The notes under the pieces were generated by a model that saw only the letters and a program-made list of their open reading frames with translations, was not told the origin of the DNA and searched no databases. From an uncultured Parasphingopyxis sp. (GTDB lineage Bacteria > Pseudomonadota > Alphaproteobacteria > Sphingomonadales > Sphingomonadaceae), in contig CAJQMX010000163.1 in the NCBI GenBank assembly GCA_905479515.1, forward strand, positions 1 to 12,100: 12,100 bases of DNA, given 5' to 3'. Below, piece after piece: positions 1 through 5,983 of the stretch; within the stretch, counting starts at the first letter, position 1, and every line of letters begins with the position of its first letter. Made by a program: the position numbers and the translations under genes.

Positions 1-177
1 TCGGCTGCGATCATTCAGGCCAATCAGGCCACATTCCTTGTATCGACCAAATATCTTGTAGCCAGTCTTGCGCGATATGCCGAACTCTCGACACAGAGGC
101 GCCATCTTCTCACCCTCCAGCAGCCGGGCAACGAATTTAAGACGTTCATCCATCTTGATACACTCCTTCCACGGCAT
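1..177 (-). CDS. IS481-family transposase, N-terminal part (runs off the window)
   Basis: The minus strand from ATG at 177 reads MPWKECIKMDERLKFVARLL and continues open to base 1, giving 59 codons. It contains a helix-turn-helix segment (PLCREFGISRKTGYKIFGRY, about residues 33-52). This is the typical N-terminus of IS481-type DDE transposases (integrase-core family), which bind the IS ends through this domain. The catalytic DDE core is outside the window, so activity cannot be judged. A second ATG at codon 9 is possible, but the first matches the family's usual start. The family call is from memory of these proteins. Confidence 0.8.
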   Translation of the reverse strand, partial: MPWKECIKMDERLKFVARLLEGEKMAPLCREFGISRKTGYKIFGRYKECGLIGLNDRSR

Positions 178-204
178 CCTGCTTCTCCTGCAAAATGCCA
201 AAAG

Positions 205-244
205 TGTAACCTATGTGTCCCGTAAGACCTGTTACCTTTGTCTC
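205..244. repeat. Two subterminal repeats at the IS481 end
   Basis: TGTAACCTATGTGTC (205-219) and TGTTACCTTTGTCTC (230-244) are near-identical 15-mers with a 25-base period, just outside the transposase start. They are probable transposase binding sites at the IS end. Confidence 0.65.
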
Positions 245-305
245 AGGCAACACAAATCAATGACTTAGCCCTTGTTTACGGAAAGAAACTGACCCTTTTG
301 GGGTG

Positions 306-398
306 TTTTTGCCACAAATCAGGTGTCCGCTGTAACCCGCATGAAACTGCCATTGTCTTTCACAAGCTTTTCCGGCTTGTGGCAAATCTGTGGCAAAA
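306..398. repeat. TGTGGCAAA-type direct and inverted repeats
   Basis: TTGTGGCAAAT (377-387) and CTGTGGCAAAA (388-398) are adjacent 11-base direct repeats. TTTTTGCCACA (306-316) is the same motif inverted. A 7-bp hairpin, CACAAGC/GCTTGTG (361-367 and 375-381), lies between them. The stretch 253-447 has no convincing gene. Clusters of such short motifs occur beside tyrosine-recombinase attachment sites as arm-type binding sites, but no integrase is visible here, so the role is inference. Confidence 0.45.
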
Positions 399-447
399 AC
401 TTTCTTATCTCCGTGTGAAGGCAAAGTCGAGTTGTCAGGCACTGACA

Positions 448-1902
448 TTAGTATTTTGTGTCTTCATATATGCCTATTCGCCCGGGACACGGATAGCCGT
501 CTTTTGATTTGTGAGGATTTAGTTGCGGCTTCATTGCATTTCTTTTGAATGTCTTGTCACAAACCGGGCAACGGTAAATGTAAGTTGGACCCATCGTAGC
601 AGGTGATCGCCGCGTAGCTGTCATACGAGTAGAAGACCTGCGAGGCCTTGATCTTGTTTTGGGAATTCCCAATGCCGAACGCCCTGTATTTTGCTGGATA
701 GCTTCAGCGGGTCCTGTCGGGCCTAATTCAACCTCATAGCGCGGAACAAAAACCCTGCTGGTTAGGGAGACATTATTGATCTGATTAATCTTGTAGGCCC
801 TGATTTGGCCGTCATCCGCCCTTACGGCGAAGAGAAGTACATTGCCATTCTGGGCTCGCCTTAGTGAGTAAGGCTCAATAGCACGGGTGCGTCGATTTCC
901 TTCATTGTCGGTGTAGTCAAGATCAACACATAATCTGTTTCCGGCAGCAAAGCGGATAATTTCAAGAGAGCCGCCCTGATTTGTCCGCAGCCCGAGACGG
1001 CCATATTCGGGCCGGTAAAGATCACCGCTGTTGCTAACAGATCCTAGTGCCTGCCTTGCAGGAATATGGCTACTTTCTAGCCATTCGAAAAATTCCGGTA
1101 ATGTGTTCCAATAGCTTTCAAGATCGGGAAGGCCTGGAAGTTGATGACCCAACATTGGTTCCCAGTTTTGCTCCATGGCTGGCCGGTAGGCTTCTACCGA
1201 ATTCATTGTTGGCCGGTCTATCCCCTTGTATGCACATTTTTGATCCAGAACATCCCGCACGACTGACGCAGCAGGAAGATGATCATTGCGATACAAGTTA
1301 ATGACATCGTAAAGATCGCGCGGCCTGCCTCTTTCTCCCAAGGCCCGGACCTTTTCCCCAAACACCTCCGGATAGTCGTAGCAATCAACTTGAAATCCAT
1401 CTTCCGGCAAATCACTATAGGTATGAAAGACCCGTTGCCTTGAGGGTGGCAACACCAGAACTTCATCTGCTGTCAGATCGCACTTAATCTTGGGAATATG
1501 TTTTTTGCCCGGAACGAAATAACTTTCGTAATAAACCTTGCCCTCACATGACCGCCCGCCTCTGGGGTTGTCATAGATATCGAATATTTGTCTGTCTGCT
1601 GGAATGATGATACCGGATTGCTCATAAATCCATTCCGAAATTTGTTCAAACTGCCCTAGCAAAAACTCTTCGTCTAAATGGGAATCATCGGTAAGTGTGA
1701 AATCAAGATCTTCGGAAAACCGATAGGTTTCAAAATAGCATTTTTTCAGGCAAGTGCCGCCTTTAAAGACCCAAACGGGTGCCAGTGTTTTATTGGCGTT
1801 TATGGCAGCCAGGAGCCAGCCGAGCACATAGTCCTTTTCTACTACGTTCGGGCTTAAGCCCGTTTCGTCCGCCACAGATTTAAATTCTTCTTTTGAAATC
1901 AT
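448..1902 (-). CDS. abiEii: AbiEii-type nucleotidyltransferase toxin with C-terminal WYL-like and zinc-binding extension
   Basis: Toxin half of a type IV AbiE abortive-infection toxin-antitoxin system; family members are nucleotidyltransferases that stop growth when not countered by AbiEi. The 484-aa protein shows FKGGTCLKK (residues 46-54, the GG-T/S motif), RFSEDLDF (61-68, metal-binding acidic motif) and EKVRALGERGRPRDLYDV (183-200, conserved K and R-D-L-Y-D motif). The core ends near residue 285, the usual length. Residues about 310-392 resemble a WYL domain (RFAAGNRLCVDLDY, RAIEPYSLRRA, then IRAYKINQI and FVPRYEVEL). A basic Ser/Arg/Thr-rich linker (414-436) leads to CPVC...H...C (445-472), a likely zinc site. 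The ATG at 1902 follows AGGATAA, which is also the end of the upstream abiEi, so translation is probably coupled. The AbiEii call is strong; the WYL call is moderate. Confidence 0.88.
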   Translation of the reverse strand: MISKEEFKSVADETGLSPNVVEKDYVLGWLLAAINANKTLAPVWVFKGGTCLKKCYFETYRFSEDLDFTLTDDSHLDEEFLLGQFEQISEWIYEQSGIIIPADRQIFDIYDNPRGGRSCEGKVYYESYFVPGKKHIPKIKCDLTADEVLVLPPSRQRVFHTYSDLPEDGFQVDCYDYPEVFGEKVRALGERGRPRDLYDVINLYRNDHLPAASVVRDVLDQKCAYKGIDRPTMNSVEAYRPAMEQNWEPMLGHQLPGLPDLESYWNTLPEFFEWLESSHIPARQALGSVSNSGDLYRPEYGRLGLRTNQGGSLEIIRFAAGNRLCVDLDYTDNEGNRRTRAIEPYSLRRAQNGNVLLFAVRADDGQIRAYKINQINNVSLTSRVFVPRYEVELGPTGPAEAIQQNTGRSALGIPKTRSRPRRSSTRMTATRRSPATMGPTYIYRCPVCDKTFKRNAMKPQLNPHKSKDGYPCPGRIGIYEDTKY

Positions 1903-1909
1903 CGGCCAG

Positions 1910-2695
1910 TTATCCTTTCGGGACCCATAAATGCCATTTTGTTACAAGTTTGTTTTCCGCAGCCTGATCACCAAAATATGCGTAACCTTTAGTCAGGCGC
2001 GTATGGCATTCATCGAGAAACCATGGTTCCCATCCGGTTTTTTCTGCGGCGTATCCTAGTTTCTTGAAAAGCGCTCCATTTCCAATACGATCCGCGTAAT
2101 CCAGCAACTGCTCCAGATTATTCTTTGTCCCGTATTCCTTGGCATATGCTGCCATAACATCTAACACGTGCTGGAGTCCCGCCCCGATTTTCGGATCATT
2201 TAATATATCCAGTATTGTTTTATGAGGGTCGGAGACCTGGACTTTAACCCGGTCGCGCCAGACAGACTTGGTGCCAAGAATTTGCGTTTCAGAGATGTGT
2301 TTAATGTAAAAGGTCACCCCTTGATGGACAATGTCGCCATAGGTGGCTCTTTTGGCTGTTAGCACGCAAACGGAGCGGAAGAGCTGTTCTGTAAGCTCCC
2401 AGTATTCAAGCGCTGTCCATCCGCCTATGTAGCCGGGGCTGTAGAGCTCGGGAACAAGTACCCATGGGTCATCCAGGACCTGCTGGCGTCCCAGCGCCGA
2501 CGGATTGACCGGAACGTATAATCCGCGCGCTATCCTGCGCAAATTACCCTGATTATGCCATCCCGCAAGTAACTTTGCTGCCTTTTGGCGATCTACGCCG
2601 AAGACCTTAACCGCATCATCAATACGAATGGAGTCGCCAGCTTCCTTGATTAAAGCTGCCAAACGCTGTTGTTTCTTTGAGGCCTTTACAAGCAT
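1910..2695 (-). CDS. abiEi: AbiEi-type antitoxin / transcriptional autoregulator
   Basis: Antitoxin half of the AbiE pair, 261 aa, first in the operon with only 7 bases before the toxin start. Residues about 1-62 form a winged helix-turn-helix (DDAVKVFGVDRQKAAKLLAG, then the wing with RGLYVPV), which in this family binds the operon promoter. The following segment (GYIGGWTALEYWELTEQ, 88-104) and VSDPHKTILDILNDP (154-168) are typical of the AbiEi antitoxin domain, which counteracts the toxin without a stable protein complex (type IV). The length matches the family. The ATG at 2695 is preceded by a weak GGA at about -11. The AT-rich region upstream holds palindromes and direct repeats that could be its operator. 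Confidence 0.88.
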   Translation of the reverse strand: MLVKASKKQQRLAALIKEAGDSIRIDDAVKVFGVDRQKAAKLLAGWHNQGNLRRIARGLYVPVNPSALGRQQVLDDPWVLVPELYSPGYIGGWTALEYWELTEQLFRSVCVLTAKRATYGDIVHQGVTFYIKHISETQILGTKSVWRDRVKVQVSDPHKTILDILNDPKIGAGLQHVLDVMAAYAKEYGTKNNLEQLLDYADRIGNGALFKKLGYAAEKTGWEPWFLDECHTRLTKGYAYFGDQAAENKLVTKWHLWVPKG

Positions 2696-2729
2696 AAACT
2701 ATATCCAGTTGCGTGAAATTCCCATTAAT

Positions 2730-2814
2730 AGAGAATATCATGTATTTTCGTATAGTACTATAGTATTTTACAGTTTATGCCCCTTTTTAGAGAAATATAG
2801 GTATTTTTATACAG
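2730..2814 (-). promoter_or_regulatory. Candidate promoter/operator of the abiE operon
   Basis: This AT-rich region lies 35-120 bases before abiEi. It contains a perfect 12-base palindrome, TATAGTACTATA (2751-2762). It also holds two 26-base imperfect direct repeats (2730-2755 and 2789-2814, 18 identities by eye) that share AGAGAA, GTATTTT and a final AG. AbiEi antitoxins are known to repress their own promoters by binding repeats, so these are reasonable operator half-sites. No exact -35/-10 pair can be fixed by eye. Confidence 0.45.
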
Positions 2815-2915
2815 TTAAATAGCGATGGATAGGGCTGATCCCGGGCAAGACAAAAAAGTATTGTTCTTGATTTTAAGGGGTTTTAGCCGTTGCCTTCGGC
2901 CCGTGCGCTGCGCGC

Positions 2916-2940
2916 GCCGAGCCTGTAATCTCGGCCTTTT
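2916..2940 (+). terminator. Hairpin plus short T run in the ardA leader (possible terminator or attenuator)
   Basis: GCCGAG (2916-2921) pairs with CTCGGC (2930-2935) over an 8-base loop and is followed by CTTTT on the plus strand, in a locally GC-rich stretch. The stem is only 6 bp and the T run short, so it may instead be a regulatory leader structure. No plus-strand gene lies immediately upstream. Confidence 0.3.
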
Positions 2941-3097
2941 ACGGGTGACGATCACTAACGGGGTTTTCTACTAAGGGTTTCACCCTCGCGCACTTCAACA
3001 AAAATAAGAGGGACCGTGGCTCGGCAAGGGCCTGCGCCCGCACCATCCCGTCTGATTTTTAATTGAAGTTTTCTACCCCCTTCTCGGCGAAGCACCA

Positions 3098-3132
3098 GGG
3101 TTGCATGTGCAACCCACTCCCATTGAGGAGTG
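3098..3132 (+). promoter_or_regulatory. Two back-to-back hairpins in the ardA 5' leader
   Basis: GGGTTGCA (3098-3105) pairs with TGCAACCC (3108-3115) across two bases. Immediately after, CACTCC (3115-3120) pairs with GGAGTG (3127-3132) over a 6-base loop. They end 20 bases before the ardA start codon. They could control translation or mRNA stability, or be DNA sites in the transferred strand; the sequence alone does not decide. Apart from these and the hairpin at 2916, nothing codes between 2696 and 3152. Confidence 0.4.
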
Positions 3133-3152
3133 AAAGAGAAGGAAGTAAGAAG

Positions 3153-3659
3153 ATGACGACATTATTTGCAAATCCATATGATTTATCAGCAACCGGATTT
3201 TATTTTGACAGTACCCAAGACTACCACGAAAAGGCAGGCAAGAAGCGCAATGCTTACGGCGATCCCGTTGAAGAATTTGAAATCGAATTTATCGACGGTG
3301 ATATGATCGATGCCCAGCTTGGAAAAGCGTGGGGACTATATCAGAATAATATCGGTGCTTTTCTTGATGCGTGCGACGAATGGGACGAACACAAAAAGCG
3401 CTGTTTCATAATAGCCGTCGGCGAATGCGGTTACAGCTTTGATCCTGAAAAGGACGATTCCGACCAATTTGACGTTGATATTTACGAATGCGACACGATG
3501 CGCGATCTCGCACAAGAGTTTGTCGATGAAGGTCATTATGGAGAAATTCCCGCTCACCTGCAATTCTATATCGATTATGACGCCATAGCCCGCGATCTTT
3601 CTGTAGATTTCTCGAAAATCGAGATCGACAGCTGCCACCTAATCTATGCGTGCAGATAG
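3153..3659 (+). CDS. ardA: ArdA antirestriction protein
   Basis: DNA-mimic protein that binds type I restriction-modification enzymes in the cytoplasm and shields newly entered plasmid or ICE DNA. The 168-aa product is the normal ArdA length and strongly acidic. It has the family's hallmarks: FANPYDLSATGFYF (5-18), EEFEIEFIDGD (40-50) and the C-terminal YECDTMRDLAQEFVDEGHYG (111-130), followed by IPAHLQFYIDYDAIARDL. The ATG at 3153 was chosen because AAGGAAG lies 8-14 bases upstream and the protein then begins like other ArdA proteins. The frame stays open to a TTG at 3063, but that extension covers the two leader hairpins and is not ArdA-like. It fits the early-transfer genes of conjugative elements and is probably co-transcribed with the gene at 3669. 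Confidence 0.93.
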   Translation: MTTLFANPYDLSATGFYFDSTQDYHEKAGKKRNAYGDPVEEFEIEFIDGDMIDAQLGKAWGLYQNNIGAFLDACDEWDEHKKRCFIIAVGECGYSFDPEKDDSDQFDVDIYECDTMRDLAQEFVDEGHYGEIPAHLQFYIDYDAIARDLSVDFSKIEIDSCHLIYACR

Positions 3660-3668
3660 GGGGCGATC

Positions 3669-4082
3669 ATGGCAGTTACATATCACGACTACAATTGCGG
3701 CCATCCTTGGTATTATCTACTTGGCGGTGCCGTCCAGAGTCCGAAGGCGATACTTGCAGAAGCAGAGCGCCGTGATTTTAAAGGATATCGTGAAGAAGAA
3801 ATCAGAGCGGCAGACCGGAAATCCGAACCACAACGCTCCGAAGCCTTGCGGGAGCTTAAAGAGCAAGCCCTGCATGATATCCGCTCGGATCTGGTCAGTT
3901 ACAGAAAAGCAGCGCGGCAATTATCGGTTTTGCGCCGCGAAGTAGAAGAAAACGACAATCCATCTAAATGCCTGTCTGTTCACACGTCGCTCAGTTTAAA
4001 ATATTGCCATCTTTTGCATCACCTTTCCCATCGGGTCTGGATTGATGAACTGCTTGCTTATCAAAATGATCTCTTTGCCTGA
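3669..4082 (+). CDS. Small hypothetical protein downstream of ardA
   Basis: I do not recognise this 137-aa protein. It starts at an ATG 9 bases after the ardA stop, with a GGGGG-type ribosome site 5-9 bases upstream, so it is almost certainly translated from the ardA transcript. The N-terminus (MAVTYHDYNCGHPWYYLLGG) is aromatic and Gly-rich. Residues about 25-95 are charged and should be helical, possibly coiled-coil (AEAERRDFKGYREEEIRAAD and onward). The C-terminal 40 residues are His/Leu-rich (KYCHLLHHLSHRVW). There is no signal peptide or transmembrane segment. Its position suggests an accessory role in early establishment of the element, but that is guilt by association only. Confidence 0.6.
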   Translation: MAVTYHDYNCGHPWYYLLGGAVQSPKAILAEAERRDFKGYREEEIRAADRKSEPQRSEALRELKEQALHDIRSDLVSYRKAARQLSVLRREVEENDNPSKCLSVHTSLSLKYCHLLHHLSHRVWIDELLAYQNDLFA

Positions 4083-4103
4083 TAACGGGGCACAGGAAAA
4101 TTT

Positions 4104-4136
4104 GGCGGGATCATTGCGATCTGCAATACTCCCGCC
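4104..4136. terminator. Candidate bidirectional terminator between convergent genes
   Basis: GGCGGGA (4104-4110) pairs with TCCCGCC (4130-4136). Within it ATTGC (4113-4117) pairs with GCAAT (4123-4127) around a 5-base loop, giving a strong interrupted stem. It lies between the stops of two convergent genes. On the minus strand the stem is followed by AAATTTT; on the plus strand a run of six Ts comes about 12 bases later. Confidence 0.6.
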
Positions 4137-4145
4137 CATAGTGGT

Positions 4146-4760
4146 CTATTTTTTGGGAAGCCCTAATCTATCCATCTGGCCAGATAAGGCAGGCCTGTAA
4201 GTCGAAGGCAGCATTTTTTGCTTTACGCCGCCTTTCATTGCTTTTCCCTTATTGCCATGCAACTTGCTGTAATCCTTGAGCATGCCGCTGCTTCCGCATC
4301 GGGGCACACACTTGTATAAAGCCGAACCATCGCCAAGGCGCTTTGTGGTGCCACTGCAATAAGTTTCTTTACAGTCAGCACAATGCACAACATCTCCGTT
4401 GTCCTGGCACCACGGACAATAACGTCCGGCGCTATCGAATTCCGCAATGTCATAGCTTCTGGCAGCTTGCGACTTGCCCTCTAAATGCTTTGCAATCAAT
4501 CCTTTCCCTTGTGATTTTATATCGCTAGCTTCGTTCACGATCTTTGTAATCTTAAACTTCATTGACGGATCAACGCGGGAATAGATAATCACATAAGGCC
4601 GGTCATGAACCGCGCAGCACATTGGAATAAGAACATATTCCGGTTTGCCACTGGCCTTGCGCAATGCGGCCATCGTCGATTGAAAGTCCTTTTTATTTGC
4701 CACGCCGGATTGTCCGGTTTTTGTGGTCAGGGCTTTGGTACTATCTGATAGTTTTTTCAT
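4146..4760 (-). CDS. Cysteine-rich zinc-ribbon-like protein (resembles TerY-C metal-binding domain)
   Basis: 204-aa protein. Its C-terminal half has paired cysteines: CPWC (115-118), CADC (127-130), then C135, C151 and C155, a pattern that should hold one or two zinc ions. This spacing with CPWC and a following Lys/Gly-rich tail resembles the TerY-C metal-binding domain linked to tellurite-resistance-type (Ter) stress systems, but I recognise it only weakly. The N-terminal part (about 40-110) is an unknown domain (YVLIPMCCAVHDRPYVIIYS). The ATG at 4760 is chosen because it forms a 4-base ATGA overlap with the upstream J-protein stop and has AAAGGG 6 bases before it. An ATG at 4766 (two codons longer) sits directly against that ribosome site. 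Likely translationally coupled and functionally paired with the J protein. Confidence 0.7.
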   Translation of the reverse strand: MKKLSDSTKALTTKTGQSGVANKKDFQSTMAALRKASGKPEYVLIPMCCAVHDRPYVIIYSRVDPSMKFKITKIVNEASDIKSQGKGLIAKHLEGKSQAARSYDIAEFDSAGRYCPWCQDNGDVVHCADCKETYCSGTTKRLGDGSALYKCVPRCGSSGMLKDYSKLHGNKGKAMKGGVKQKMLPSTYRPALSGQMDRLGLPKK

Positions 4761-5554
4761 GACCATCCCTTTCTCTTCTTAATCAATTCTATTGCGGCAT
4801 TGAGACGCGTCGCAGCTCCGTTGCTGCCGGTAATGTCCGGATGAACTTCCTTCATACGCCTCCGGTAACGCGCCTTAAACGCGGCTTTGGTAAAAGGCTC
4901 TGAAAGCCCCAGTTCCTTTAGCGCCAGGCTGTAAAGATCGGCTTTTGGCTTAGGTTTAGGCTCTGCTTTCGCTTTTTCCTCTTTGCCTGGATAAGGAGGT
5001 TCCTCCCCACGCTGTAGCGCCGACCAATAACGTTTGAAGGCTCGAAAGCTCGAAAAGTCATCACTATATTCATCGCGATAAAGGGCTCGCAGGGCTTGCT
5101 GCTCGGCCTTCCACTGCCCGATGCTCGTTCTCGCGGCAATAAACTTGTCCGCGACAAACTCGCCGATCAGACGGAAAGGTTGGAGTAAGAACCAGATCAA
5201 TCCTTTTAAGATTGAACTGATAAGTTCCAGCATTGCTTCAACTGTTCTCAGCGTTGCCGCAATTACCCATTCGGTGAAGGCCAATAAGGCAAAGAGGAGT
5301 CGTTTTCCGGCCTGATAAATTATAATGCAGACAATGAGAAGGATAAAAAAGCCGACGAGACCGACACCGGCAAGGCAGAGAATACGGAGCCAGGTATCAA
5401 GGGCAAGAATCCAGTGCTTGACCAGTTCGGCCTCATATTCAAGACCCAGCAAATAGCCAAGCGCATAAGGCGTTGCGATGCAAAAAGGCATTCCGATGAC
5501 CAGCAAAACAAGAAGTCCCATTAGTTCTGCAATTCCAGATTCAGAATACTGCAT
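4757..5554 (-). CDS. Membrane protein with C-terminal J (DnaJ) domain
   Basis: 265 aa. Two strong hydrophobic segments (about 10-37 and 56-80) anchor the N-terminus in the inner membrane, followed by amphipathic helices (85-140). A charged region and a Lys/Pro linker (191-205, KPKPK) lead to a J domain at about 206-262 with the invariant HPD at 238-240 (RYRRRMKEVHPD) and the helix LNAAIELIKKRKGW. J domains stimulate Hsp70 ATPase, so it probably recruits DnaK to the membrane or to a partner; that is inference. AAGGA lies 8-12 bases before the ATG. The stop overlaps the start of the downstream zinc protein. The J-domain call is firm; the pathway is unknown. With only two N-terminal membrane segments it does not look like DjlA. 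Confidence 0.82.
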   Translation of the reverse strand: MQYSESGIAELMGLLVLLVIGMPFCIATPYALGYLLGLEYEAELVKHWILALDTWLRILCLAGVGLVGFFILLIVCIIIYQAGKRLLFALLAFTEWVIAATLRTVEAMLELISSILKGLIWFLLQPFRLIGEFVADKFIAARTSIGQWKAEQQALRALYRDEYSDDFSSFRAFKRYWSALQRGEEPPYPGKEEKAKAEPKPKPKADLYSLALKELGLSEPFTKAAFKARYRRRMKEVHPDITGSNGAATRLNAAIELIKKRKGWS

Positions 5555-5577
5555 GATTTTTTCCTTTCATTGCGCGA

Positions 5578-5892
5578 TCAGTTTTCGGGAATGTCGCCAG
5601 GCTGGTCGGCCCATTGATCTTCAGGCCGCGTCGCAAAACCGTCGCCTACGCTTGCCTGGTTATTGAGGACTTGATCGCAGGCTCTAAGCCTTGCGAGAAC
5701 CGCGAGAGCAACTTTCTGGCCATAGATCGTCATCACATCATTGCGCTGTCCCATGTACTCAAAAGACAGGTGAAAGGACTCGCCGTAGATGGGCAGTTTT
5801 GAAACCACTTTGCCTTTCTGAGCGGCCCTTCTAACTTCAAAGTCATGCAGGCGGTTTTCTTCCGGCGCATAGTCATGAGACCGCCGGAGCAA
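5578..5892 (-). pseudogene. Orphan ORF, 5'-truncated and given a new start by the IS21 end
   Basis: The open frame encodes 104 aa ending 23 bases before the J-protein start, in the same direction. The first ATG (5892) and following 14 bases lie inside the IS21 left inverted repeat (IS end at 5876), so the native 5' end is missing. The remaining sequence (KLPIYGESFHLSFEYMGQRN, then MTIYGQKVALAVLARLRACD) looks like a genuine protein with a mixed strand/helix pattern, but I recognise no family. It may be the C-terminal part of a longer gene that once headed the J-protein/zinc-protein operon. An internal ATG (codon 47) could also be used. It is not the missing C-terminus of the coupling protein on the other side of the IS, as far as can be judged by eye. 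Confidence 0.5.
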
Positions 5893-5950
5893 TAATCCAC
5901 CACTGAAGCGGCCGGATAGTCTGGTTGTTGGCCGGAGTAAAAACCCGCCA
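5876..5950. repeat. IS21 left terminal repeats
   Basis: GCCGGAGCAATAATCCACCA (5883-5902) and GCCGGAGTAAAAACCCGCCA (5931-5950) are two copies of the same 20-mer (16 of 20 identical), 48 bases apart. They are the expected IstA binding sites at the left end. Confidence 0.8.
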
Positions 5951-5983
5951 GTGGTAAGCTTTCTGCTTTTGCAGAGGGCGGGG

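Larger units (their letters stand above)
1..252 (-). mobile_element. End of an IS481-family insertion sequence (partial)
   Basis: The transposase start (see the CDS at 1-177) is followed outward by two 15-base subterminal repeats. Beyond them lies a terminal TGTTGCCTGAG sequence (on the minus strand) ending at about 252. IS481-family ends usually start with TGT, which fits. The rest of the IS lies left of the window. The exact outer boundary is uncertain by a few bases because neither the other end nor a target duplication can be seen. Confidence 0.7.

Noticed and set aside
434..446. GTCAG/CTGAC hairpin after abiEii as its terminator
   Set aside because: The stem is only 5 bp with a 3-base loop and no T run on the minus strand.
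257..448. 63-aa minus-strand ORF between the IS481 end and abiEii
   Set aside because: It coincides with the repeat cluster, has low-complexity non-protein-like sequence and no convincing ribosome site.
3063..3152. N-terminal extension of the ardA frame from TTG 3063
   Set aside because: The extra 30 residues are not ArdA-like, cover two hairpins and lack a ribosome site; the ATG at 3153 has a good one and gives the normal ArdA length.
5578..5892. The 104-aa ORF as the missing C-terminus of the coupling protein across the IS
   Set aside because: It shows no resemblance to coupling-protein C-termini by eye, and no target duplication links the two flanks.
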